Below are positions 1 to 5,504 of a DNA stretch of 11,541 bases, one piece after another. The notes under the pieces were generated by a model. That model was not told the DNA's origin. It saw only the letters and a list, made by a program, of their open reading frames with translations, and ran no database searches. The stretch comes from Gp6-AA40 sp050742535 (lineage in GTDB: Bacteria > Acidobacteriota > Vicinamibacteria > Vicinamibacterales > UBA2999), in NCBI GenBank assembly GCA_050742535.1, contig JBOGIQ010000187.1, positions 1-11,541 of the forward strand, read 5' to 3'. Every line of letters starts with the position of its first letter. Position 1 is the stretch's first letter. The translations under genes and the position numbers were made by a program.

Positions 1-1
1 C

Positions 2-964
2 GTGCGGGAGTGTGCCGTTGCTGTACTTCAGGTCGAATCGCGTGAGGCCCAGCGTCTTCACGGTGGCGGCAATCTTGGCGGCTACGGTTTCTGGCGACCC
101 GACGTACAGCGCACCCTCGGGTCCGGAGGCGTGCTCGAACTCGCGCCGGCCGCTGGGTGGCCACCCTCGCTCTGCGCCGATGCGGTTCATCATCGCCAGA
201 TGGTGTGGGAACAGTTCCTCTTTGGCCTGTTCGTCGGTTGCGGCAATGTGACCCGGAGAGTGAACACCAACCGGCCGCTGCGGCTTGTTGAACCGCTGCA
301 ATCGCTCGCGGTACAGGTCCACCCACGGCCTGAACCGCGCCGGATTCCCGCCGATGATGGCCAGCATCAGCGGCAGTCCGTAAAACGCGGCCCGGACCAC
401 CGATTCCGGACTGCCCCCAACCGCCACCCACGTCGTCAACGTGCCGGACTCCGAGGGCGGATAGATCTTCTGCTCGTGCAGTCCCGAGCGCAGACGTCCG
501 TTCCAGCTCACCGGCTCGCCCTTCAGCAGCTCGACCCACAGATTGAGCTTCTCCTCGAAGAGCTGTTCGTAAAGCGACAGGTCGTATCCGAACAGCGGGA
601 ACGACTCGGTAAACGACCCGCGGCCGACGATGACCTCGGCGCGGCCGTTGGAGATTGCATTGATCGTCGAGAAACGCTGGAACACACGCACGGGATCGTC
701 CGTGCTGAGCACGGTGACGGCAGTGCCGATGCGAATGCGCGACGTTCGTGCCGCGATCGCCGCTGCAACCACTTCCGGCGCCGAGATGGCAAAGTCCGGA
801 CGATGGTGTTCGCCGACGCCGATGAAGTGCAACCCGACCTGATCGGCCAGGACTCCCTGCTCGACCACGTTTCGCAGGGTTTGTGCCTGCGATAGCTGCT
901 GCCCATCGTCACCGACGGTCACATCGCCGAAGGTATCCACACCGAGTTCGATCGAATCGTTCAT
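2..964 (-). CDS. LLM-class flavin-dependent oxidoreductase (3' end cut by window)
   Basis: This is a luciferase-like TIM-barrel oxidoreductase that should use reduced flavin; the substrate is unknown. I read the frame directly from the reverse complement. It starts MNDSIELGVDTFGDV and stays open to the window edge, giving about 321 residues, close to the usual 330-350. Diagnostic stretches are GVGEHHRPDF (residues 49-58), the AAIAARTSRIRIGTAV strand (69-84), STDDPVRVFQRF (87-98) and NGRAEVIVGRGSFTESFPLFGYD (106-128 region). The order and wording resemble the LLM group typified by PDB 2I7G (TIGR03858), which is my recollection and not a search result. The ATG at 964 gives the expected N-terminus. 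There is only a weak GAG just upstream and an AT-rich patch, so a leaderless or short-leader transcript is possible. It is divergent from the CMD-like gene with a 28-bp gap. Confidence 0.92.
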   Translation of the reverse strand, partial: MNDSIELGVDTFGDVTVGDDGQQLSQAQTLRNVVEQGVLADQVGLHFIGVGEHHRPDFAISAPEVVAAAIAARTSRIRIGTAVTVLSTDDPVRVFQRFSTINAISNGRAEVIVGRGSFTESFPLFGYDLSLYEQLFEEKLNLWVELLKGEPVSWNGRLRSGLHEQKIYPPSESGTLTTWVAVGGSPESVVRAAFYGLPLMLAIIGGNPARFRPWVDLYRERLQRFNKPQRPVGVHSPGHIAATDEQAKEELFPHHLAMMNRIGAERGWPPSGRREFEHASGPEGALYVGSPETVAAKIAATVKTLGLTRFDLKYSNGTLPH

Positions 965-992
965 CTCTATATTCTGTGCGACAATCCGCGCC
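965..992. promoter_or_regulatory. 28-bp divergent intergenic region, possible short-leader promoters
   Basis: Only 28 bp separate the LLM oxidoreductase start and the CMD-like gene start, so any promoters must be very compact. On the plus strand TATATT at 968-973 could be a -10 box for the CMD-like gene; no good -35 is seen 17 bp upstream. On the minus strand the complementary AT-rich patch lies directly before the LLM start. Neither start has a clear Shine-Dalgarno sequence. Promoter assignment is an inference. Confidence 0.3.
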
Positions 993-2162
993 GTGAAGCG
1001 ATTCCTGATTGCCGCATTGATTCTTCCCGCCGCGTTGAGCGCGCAGAACGCTCCGCCGGTGACACCGCTTTCGGGCGTGACGCCGGTCGAGGAAGTGATC
1101 GCGACGGAGTTCGCTGCCAACGGCATGTCCAACGCCGTGGCCAAGCTGCTCGTCTATCCCTCCCTGGCGCGCCGGATCTTCACGCACGACCGGTACATCA
1201 CGACGGAATCGACGCTGCCGCCGCGTCATCGTGCGCTCCTCGGCCTGCGCACGGCGTGGCTCACGCGCTCGCACTATCTGTGGGCGCATCGCGCCATCCT
1301 GGCGAGGAAGGCTGGCCTGACCGATGCTGACCTGCGGCGCATCGCACAGGGCCCGGACGCTCCGGGATGGGATCCGTTTGAAGCGACCCTGCTGCGGTCG
1401 GCGGACGAACTTCATGTCGATTCGTTCATTGCCGATGCCACATGGAAGACGCTCAGCGCGCGCTACGACCTGCCGCAGATGATCGACACCATCGACACGT
1501 CGGCCGGGGCCACGATGTACGCGGGGTTGTTCAACTCGCTGGGTGTCGAGATCGAGCCGGGTGTTATCGATCGCCTGCCCTCAGGGATCCCGGTAACGGT
1601 CGCCGCCAAGCGAACAAATCTGCGGGTGTATCCGACGCCGCGCATACCGCCCGCCGAAGCAGCGCCTGGCGGCCGCGGCGGCGGCGCGAACGTGTTCCGC
1701 ACCTTCAACCGCCACCCGCCCGCCGATCGCGTGCGCGGTGCCATCAACACGCACATCACGGGCAAGTACACGCTGACGCCGCGGTGGCGTGAGCTGCTGC
1801 TGACGCGAATCGGCGTGTTGTGCCGCTCGGAGTACGAGTACGCCGCGCATCTGCGGCTGGGCCGTCAGGCCGGCTTTACCGACGCCGACGTCGAGCGGGT
1901 GATCAACGGGCCGAAGACGCCGGGCGATCCATTTGAAACCGCGCTGCTCCAGGCCGCGGACGAGCTGTTCGAGAACGACGTTGTCTCGCCTGCGACCTGG
2001 GCCACGCTGTCGAAGTCGCTCAACGCGCAACACATGATCGATGTCGTGATCTCCGTTGGCGGCTATCGATCCGGGTCGATGCTGATCAACAGCGCCGGCG
2101 TACAACTTGACGCCAATATGGCGGACTTCCGCTTTCCGCCGTCGATGCGCTCGACACCTTAG
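993..2162 (+). CDS. secreted protein with two carboxymuconolactone decarboxylase (CMD)-like domains
   Basis: A 389-residue protein starting at GTG 993. Residues 1-18 (MKRFLIAALILPAALSAQ) look like a signal peptide, so export to the periplasm or beyond is likely. Two homologous AhpD/CMD-like helical domains follow. The first, about 57-186, contains HYLWAHRAILARKAGLTDADLRRI. The second, about 240-372, contains EYEYAAHLRLGRQAGFTDADVERV. They are joined by a Gly-rich linker (APGGRGGGAN, 224-233). Both keep the His-x7-8-AG(L/F)TDAD helix, but neither has the AhpD CxxC pair; the only nearby Cys is C277. A peroxidase role of AhpD type is therefore unlikely, and the activity is unknown. Tandem CMD domains are known in acidobacterial secreted proteins, but the substrate is not. 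Divergent from the flavin oxidoreductase. Confidence 0.88.
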   Translation: MKRFLIAALILPAALSAQNAPPVTPLSGVTPVEEVIATEFAANGMSNAVAKLLVYPSLARRIFTHDRYITTESTLPPRHRALLGLRTAWLTRSHYLWAHRAILARKAGLTDADLRRIAQGPDAPGWDPFEATLLRSADELHVDSFIADATWKTLSARYDLPQMIDTIDTSAGATMYAGLFNSLGVEIEPGVIDRLPSGIPVTVAAKRTNLRVYPTPRIPPAEAAPGGRGGGANVFRTFNRHPPADRVRGAINTHITGKYTLTPRWRELLLTRIGVLCRSEYEYAAHLRLGRQAGFTDADVERVINGPKTPGDPFETALLQAADELFENDVVSPATWATLSKSLNAQHMIDVVISVGGYRSGSMLINSAGVQLDANMADFRFPPSMRSTP

Positions 2163-2297
2163 CTGGTCCTGGGTCCTTGGTGCTTCGGTCTTGGTCCGAT
2201 CTTGGTCCCTGGTCCGTTCTTGGTCCTTGGTCTTTGGTCCCGCACCAAGGACAAAGGACTTGGGACGGACCAAGAACCAAGGCCGAAGGACCAAGTT
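2163..2297. repeat. degenerate GGTCC / CTTGGTCC short-repeat array with dyad symmetry
   Basis: This non-coding stretch between two convergent genes is built from degenerate CTTGGTCC-like units. GGTCC starts at 2165, 2172, 2193, 2204, 2211, 2222 and 2236. After a turn near 2241-2243 the complement takes over, with GGACC at 2267 and 2288 among degenerate ACCAAGGAC units. Exact arms include GTTCTTGGTCC (2216-2226) with GGACCAAGAAC (2267-2277), and GTCCTTGGT (2223-2231) with ACCAAGGAC (2244-2252). The whole could fold into a long imperfect hairpin with several alternative pairings. Position between convergent ends suggests a transcription-stop or REP-like role, which is inference. Confidence 0.8.
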
Positions 2298-2299
2298 CC

Positions 2300-2312
2300 G
2301 CGGCGAAGCCGC
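2300..2312 (-). terminator. GC-rich hairpin just after the small membrane protein gene
   Basis: GCGGC (2300-2304) and GCCGC (2308-2312) pair across a 3-nt loop, and the stem touches the TAG stop of the minus-strand membrane protein gene. No T-run follows, so it is not a classic intrinsic terminator. It may be a separate short REP-like hairpin or part of the adjacent repeat array. Confidence 0.3.
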
Positions 2313-2650
2313 TAGGGCCGCCGCCACAGTCCAACGGCTACACAGAGCCAGGCGAGCATCAGGCAACCGAAGCCAAAGAAGAGCATCACGAGCGACTCGG
2401 CGGCCCCGACAAAGGAGATGTTGTCGAACGTGGCCACCTCTTTCTCCGCGATGTTCCGGAACACGTTGACGAACCCAAGGGCACAGCCGTGAAGCGCCCC
2501 GAAGATCGCCGCCAGCGAAATGGGGCGCATGAGCGCCAGCCGATGTTCGGTGGGCCGGGCGGCGTACAGAATTCCGAACCCGAGTGGAAGCAGGCCGACC
2601 AACATACTCAAAATGGCGGCGAGACCCATCTGGCGAAGCATCTCAGGCAA
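2312..2650 (-). CDS. small integral membrane protein, function unknown
   Basis: A 112-residue hydrophobic protein when started at TTG 2650 (MPEMLRQMGLAAILSMLVGL). That start is chosen because GGAGGTG at 2656-2662 sits at ideal spacing; the ATG at 2641 would leave the same site too far away. Three or four membrane segments are visible, about residues 9-31, 42-64 and 81-108 (the last may be bent or two short helices). The loop between the second and third contains RNIAEKEVATFDN. I do not recognise the family. It is divergent from the ECF sigma factor with only 20 bp between starts, which suggests shared control. It is convergent with the CMD-like gene across the GGTCC array. It could be a partner of the sigma factor system, but nothing in the sequence proves that. 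Confidence 0.75.
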   Translation of the reverse strand: MPEMLRQMGLAAILSMLVGLLPLGFGILYAARPTEHRLALMRPISLAAIFGALHGCALGFVNVFRNIAEKEVATFDNISFVGAAESLVMLFFGFGCLMLAWLCVAVGLWRRP

Positions 2651-2655
2651 CGTGT

Positions 2656-2666
2656 CACCTCCAGGA
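2656..2666. promoter_or_regulatory. abutting divergent ribosome binding sites
   Basis: The minus-strand GGAGGTG (2656-2662) fits the TTG start at 2650 of the membrane protein. The plus-strand AGGA (2663-2666) precedes ATG 2671 of the sigma factor by 4 nt. The two sites touch each other, leaving no room for promoters between the starts, so each promoter would lie inside the opposite gene. Confidence 0.55.
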
Positions 2667-2670
2667 TGTG

Positions 2671-3330
2671 ATGACTGACATAACGCGCGACCACCTGGAG
2701 CGTGACCTGTCACGCGAGACCTCCTCGCGCGTTACTACGTGCGTGGACCGCGATCTGGAGCTCCAGCTCGTTGCCCGCCTGCGCCAGCGCGACCCGGCGG
2801 CGTTCGAGGCGGTGCACGACGCGTTCAACGCGCGGCTGTTCAACTTCCTCGCCCGTCTTGCCAACAGCCGGGATATTGCCGAGGACCTTCTCGAGGAAAC
2901 GTGGCTGCGGCTCGTCTCGCACGCCAGCCGGCTGCAGCCGGACACGCGCCTTGGTCCGTGGCTGTTCACCGTGGCCCGAAACCTCCACGTGAGCTACCGC
3001 CGCTCGCGGGCGATCGAAGACTCCGGCGACCCGGAGGCGACGTGCCTGTGGTCCAGGGGGACGCCGGTGCCCTCGCCGCTGGAAGTCGCCGAGGCGAGCG
3101 AGATGGAGCGGCGACTCGGCGTGGCCATTGCCGCTCTGCCAACGATTTACCGGGAGGCACTGCTGCTGGTCGGAATCGAGGGCCTCAGTCCCGCCGAGGC
3201 GGCGTCGGTGTGCGAGGTCTCATCGCAGGCCATGAGGCAGCGTCTCAGCCGCGCCCGGGCCCTCGTCGATCGCCACCTCTCAGCGACCGACGGTCCGGGA
3301 CTGACCGCCCTGCGCGAGGTAATCACATGA
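2671..3330 (+). CDS. ECF-family RNA polymerase sigma factor
   Basis: A 219-residue sigma-70-family factor with the two-domain ECF layout. Region 2 spans about residues 32-113, including RDPAAFEAVHDAFNARLFNFL and the SRDIAEDLLEETWLRLV helix, then GPWLFTVARNLHVSYRR. Region 4 spans about 145-204, with LPTIYREALLLVGIEGLSPAEAASVCEVSSQAMRQRLSRARALV, a clear helix-turn-helix. It should direct RNA polymerase to a small regulon. ATG 2671 is preceded by AGGA at short spacing. A GTG at 2743 would still keep all of region 2 and would leave a 92-bp divergent intergenic region, so the start is not certain. Its stop overlaps the start of the next small membrane protein (ATGA), which suggests translational coupling with a regulator. 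No autoregulated promoter could be read. Confidence 0.93.
   Translation: MTDITRDHLERDLSRETSSRVTTCVDRDLELQLVARLRQRDPAAFEAVHDAFNARLFNFLARLANSRDIAEDLLEETWLRLVSHASRLQPDTRLGPWLFTVARNLHVSYRRSRAIEDSGDPEATCLWSRGTPVPSPLEVAEASEMERRLGVAIAALPTIYREALLLVGIEGLSPAEAASVCEVSSQAMRQRLSRARALVDRHLSATDGPGLTALREVIT
2681..2734. repeat. nested inverted repeat at the 5' end of the sigma factor gene
   Basis: Outer arms TAACGCGCGA (2681-2690) and TCGCGCGTTA (2725-2734) are perfect 10-bp complements. Inner arms GCGTGAC (2700-2706) and GTCACGC (2709-2715) are perfect 7-bp complements. Both share the same axis, between 2707 and 2708. If translation starts at ATG 2671 this lies in the first 22 codons. If it starts at GTG 2743 it lies in the divergent intergenic region, where an operator would be expected. 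A role in DNA binding or mRNA folding is inference. Confidence 0.6.
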
Positions 3331-3584
3331 CGTCTGAAGCCGACGACGTGATCCGGAATCATTTCGCGTGCACACTGCCACCGCTCGTTCCGGGCGCCGC
3401 CCGCGCAGAACGCGTCCGCGCCCTGTGCCGCGCCAGGCTCGAACGCGGTCGGCGCCGCTCGAAACGGCTGGCGGAAATTTCGCGATTTGGACGGCACTTC
3501 GTCGTACCGGCACTCGCCGCGGGACTGTTCGCCTTATACGCGGCGGATCTCGTCTCGATCACCGTGCGCACGTTCAGCGCGTAA
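3327..3584 (+). CDS. small single-pass membrane protein coupled to the ECF sigma factor
   Basis: An 85-residue protein starting at ATG 3327, whose ATG overlaps the sigma factor TGA by 4 bp. The N-terminal part is soluble and Arg-rich (ERVRALCRARLERGRRRSKRLAE, about 28-50). One hydrophobic segment follows (FVVPALAAGLFALYAADLVSI, about 58-78) and a short tail ends in TVRTFSA. The layout, cytosolic basic region then one membrane helix, and the coupling to a sigma gene are what one expects of a minimal anti-sigma or anchoring partner. The HxxxCxxC zinc anti-sigma motif is absent, and it is shorter than typical anti-sigma factors. The gene is real on positional grounds; the anti-sigma role is inference. 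Confidence 0.72.
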   Translation: MTSEADDVIRNHFACTLPPLVPGAARAERVRALCRARLERGRRRSKRLAEISRFGRHFVVPALAAGLFALYAADLVSITVRTFSA

Positions 3585-3646
3585 AACATTCGCACTCCTG
3601 CACGGACGCTGGCGGCCATCCGCCGGATCTGCGATCCTCTCAGGGT

Positions 3647-3652
3647 AGGAGG
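3647..3652 (+). promoter_or_regulatory. ribosome binding site of the PilZ gene
   Basis: AGGAGG lies 8 nt upstream of GTG 3661 and decides that start. The rest of the 76-bp gap after the preceding gene (3585-3660) shows no gene or clear promoter. Confidence 0.75.
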
Positions 3653-3660
3653 CAACCTGC

Positions 3661-3975
3661 GTGGACTACGTCAACAAACGCCGACACCCTCGCCTGCCCG
3701 TGCTGGTGGAATGCCGCCTCGACGGCGCGTCGGGACGCCATGAGATGCGGATGACGGATCTCAGCCCGACCGGCTGCTTCGTGGACACGTCGATGTCGTT
3801 TCCGGAGGGAACACAGGTCACCCTCTACGCGCAGCTTGGCGGCGGTGAAGTCGTGCTGCCAGGACGGGTTGTGCCGATCAAAACGGGAGGGTTCGGGTTC
3901 GGCATCGAATTCGTGGATCTGGATGAAGGAGCGAAGAAGCAACTCGACGCCTACATCCAGCAGGCCGGGTCTTAG
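3661..3975 (+). CDS. PilZ-domain protein, likely cyclic di-GMP binding
   Basis: A 104-residue single-domain PilZ protein. The RxxxR motif is R7-R-H-P-R11 and the (D/N)xSxxG motif is D33-L-S35-P-T-G38, both at the usual spacing for cyclic di-GMP contact. The rest fits the beta-barrel (VTLYAQLGGGEVVLPGRVV, then GGFGFGIEFVDLD) and ends with a helix (AKKQLDAYIQQ). No output domain is attached, so it would act as an adaptor through protein contacts. The GTG start has a strong AGGAGG. The next gene starts 5 nt after its stop, so the two are probably on one mRNA, although their families give no obvious functional link. Confidence 0.93.
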   Translation: MDYVNKRRHPRLPVLVECRLDGASGRHEMRMTDLSPTGCFVDTSMSFPEGTQVTLYAQLGGGEVVLPGRVVPIKTGGFGFGIEFVDLDEGAKKQLDAYIQQAGS

Positions 3976-3980
3976 ACGAC

Positions 3981-4829
3981 GTGACCGGGCGGCGACTGGC
4001 AGCGGTGCTGTGCGGAATCACTGCGAGCGGAATCACTGCGTTGAGCGTGATGCTCGCGGCGCAGTGGCCGTCGCATCCAGCCGCCGGACTGCCACGCGGC
4101 GCCGACGGCCGTGTCAATCTCACGGCACCGGCTCCGCGCACGCCAGACGGGAAGCCTGACCTCTCCGGAGTCTGGAACTACGCCGGCGTGCTCGGCTTTC
4201 GCGGCGGCCCCCCTCCCCCGCCGCCGGGTACGCCGCCGCAGGCGACATTCTGGAACATCGAAGCCGGCATCAAGGAAGGGCTGCCGTTCACGCCCTACGG
4301 CGCGGAGCTGCGCAAGCAGCGAATGGCCGGCAACAGCAAAGACAACCCCGATGCGGCATGTCTGCCGATGGGCTACATGCAGTCGCACACGCACTCACAG
4401 CCGCGCAAGCTGATTCAGCAGCCGAATCTGATCGTCATCCTGTACGAAGCCAACGCAGGCACGCGCCAGATCTTCCTCGACGGCCGGCCGGCGCCTCCGG
4501 CGGATGCGCAGCCGTGGTGGTGGGGGTATTCGCGCGGCCGATGGGACGGCGACACGCTCGTCGTCGAGAGCACGCACTTCCGCGACGGCGGCTGGCTCGA
4601 CGTCAACGGCGCACCGCTGACGTCCGAGGGCAAGATCACCGAACGCTTCCGGCGGCCAACGGTCGGGACGCTGGAGATCGACGTGACCATCGACGACCCC
4701 AGGGCCTACACCCGTCCGTGGACCGTTCGCGTCAATCAGCGCCTTCTTCCGGACGCGGACCTGATCGAGTTCGTCTGCCTCGAGAACAACCAGTTCGATC
4801 CGAGCACCGGGTCCCGTCGCCGCCGCTGA
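3981..4829 (+). CDS. secreted protein of an acidobacterial paralogous family (PRTPDGKPDLSGVW type)
   Basis: A 282-residue protein starting at GTG 3981. The N-terminus (MTGRRLAAVLCGITASGITALSVMLAAQW) is a signal peptide, or a signal anchor if uncleaved. The mature part has APRTPDGKPDLSGVWNY (50-67), a proline run at 77-82, and a conserved core: QQPNLIVILYEANAGTRQIFLDGRP (146-170), WWWGYSRGRWDGDTLVVEST (179-198), FRDGGWLDVNGAPLTSEGKITERFRR (200-225) and TIDDPRAYTRPWTVRV (236-251). From memory, large families with this wording occur in Acidobacteria and have no known function. The product ends in SRRRR, where relatives usually continue a little further. A 15-bp direct duplication lies in the signal region. 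The gene follows the PilZ gene by 5 nt. Confidence 0.82.
   Translation: MTGRRLAAVLCGITASGITALSVMLAAQWPSHPAAGLPRGADGRVNLTAPAPRTPDGKPDLSGVWNYAGVLGFRGGPPPPPPGTPPQATFWNIEAGIKEGLPFTPYGAELRKQRMAGNSKDNPDAACLPMGYMQSHTHSQPRKLIQQPNLIVILYEANAGTRQIFLDGRPAPPADAQPWWWGYSRGRWDGDTLVVESTHFRDGGWLDVNGAPLTSEGKITERFRRPTVGTLEIDVTIDDPRAYTRPWTVRVNQRLLPDADLIEFVCLENNQFDPSTGSRRRR
4012..4040 (+). repeat. in-frame 15-bp direct duplication in a signal peptide
   Basis: GCGGAATCACTGCG occurs at 4012-4025 and again at 4027-4040, a period of 15 bp. It codes the doubled GITAS/GITAL in the hydrophobic core of the signal peptide, so the duplication keeps the frame and lengthens the core. Confidence 0.85.
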
Positions 4830-4930
4830 TCTTGCCGTCCGCCTGAAGGCGACACTACGACGACCTATCACACCTCTGCAGTTCCCGGCGGTTCGGTTCG
4901 ATAACCCTTTTGGACAACCTCCCCAAAGGC

Positions 4931-5128
4931 ATGTCGTCTCCAAAACTGGCCGAGTGCCCGCAGTGCGGGTACTCGGCTGGTATCTACCTCGCCCCGAAGA
5001 ACGAGCGCACGGCGTCCACGCCCGTGCGGTGCCTCTCCTGCCGCGCCCAGGCGCCCCTCGCCCGCTGGCTGGAACCCCGCCCGTCCCGGCTGACAGGGCG
5101 GTCCCGGCGCATCCGCGTGCAGTCATAA
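4931..5128 (+). CDS. small zinc-ribbon-like protein
   Basis: A 65-residue basic protein when started at ATG 4931. It has two CxxC knuckles, C9-P-Q-C12 and C34-L-S-C37, with CGYSAGIYLAPKNERT between them, the spacing of a single zinc ribbon. An Arg-rich tail (PRPSRLTGRSRRIRVQS) follows and could contact nucleic acid. The exact family is not recognised. An in-frame TTG at 4910 would add 7 residues. Neither start has a good Shine-Dalgarno site, which lowers confidence, but the Cys pattern argues for a real gene. The preceding 100 bp (4830-4930) hold no other gene that I can see. Confidence 0.55.
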   Translation: MSSPKLAECPQCGYSAGIYLAPKNERTASTPVRCLSCRAQAPLARWLEPRPSRLTGRSRRIRVQS

Positions 5129-5145
5129 CAAGCACTTTCGTCCGA

Positions 5146-5173
5146 TTGTCCCTGCAGCCACCTGAGCTATAGT
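5146..5173 (+). promoter_or_regulatory. sigma-70-like promoter
   Basis: TTGTCC (5146-5151) and TATAGT (5168-5173) are separated by 16 bp. They match 4 of 6 and 5 of 6 consensus bases. Transcription would start near 5180, giving a leader of about 18 nt that still includes the GGGAG ribosome site at 5188-5192 of the next gene. Confidence 0.5.
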
Positions 5174-5197
5174 CCACCCCCACTGGCGGGAGCGTGG

Positions 5198-5458
5198 ATG
5201 GGATTGCTGTTTGGACGCAAGAACAGGGACGCGACGCACGATCCGGGCACGGTCACCCCGGACCAGCAGGCTCACGACCTCGTGTGGGATCGCGAGACGG
5301 CGCGATTGGGGCGCGCCGAAGTCGTCCGCCGGCTCGCGGCACTGAGCGACTACCGCGGCGGCCGGACGGGCCCGAGCGGCTTTGAGCGCTGGAGCCAGGA
5401 GATCGAGCACGAGATACGCCTGCTCGCCTCCGAGATCGCCAGCGGCCAGCACCGCTGA
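5198..5458 (+). CDS. small hypothetical protein, charged and mostly helical
   Basis: An 86-residue protein of unknown family starting at ATG 5198, 5 nt after GGGAG (5188-5192). The N-terminus MGLLFGRKNRD is short and mildly hydrophobic. The rest is charged and predicted helical: AHDLVWDRETARLGRAEVVRRLAALSDY, then a Gly turn (RGGRTGPSG), then FERWSQEIEHEIRLLASEIASG. No metal motif, signal peptide or membrane helix is seen. A readable promoter upstream and an in-frame ribosome site support expression. It precedes the pirin gene by 46 bp. Confidence 0.68.
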   Translation: MGLLFGRKNRDATHDPGTVTPDQQAHDLVWDRETARLGRAEVVRRLAALSDYRGGRTGPSGFERWSQEIEHEIRLLASEIASGQHR

Positions 5459-5504
5459 TCCGCTCCAGCCCACGCGACCCTTACCTGCGCGTTATCATCG
5501 CGCG

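Noticed and set aside
2..895. Long plus-strand open frame opposite the LLM oxidoreductase
   Set aside because: Its translation has no recognisable domain and is Arg/Gln-rich, typical of an antisense shadow in GC-rich DNA. The minus-strand frame reads as a clear LLM protein.
2107..2671. Plus-strand frames through the GGTCC array
   Set aside because: They translate the array into low-complexity text (LGPWSLV-like) and run antisense to the membrane protein gene.
2739..3326. Upstream extension of the 85-residue membrane protein frame
   Set aside because: It lies out of frame over the sigma factor gene and has low-complexity Arg/Gly/Pro content. ATG 3327 with the ATGA overlap is the better start.
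4395..5183. 262-residue minus-strand open frame
   Set aside because: It spans the secreted protein and zinc-ribbon genes in antisense and has shadow-like composition.
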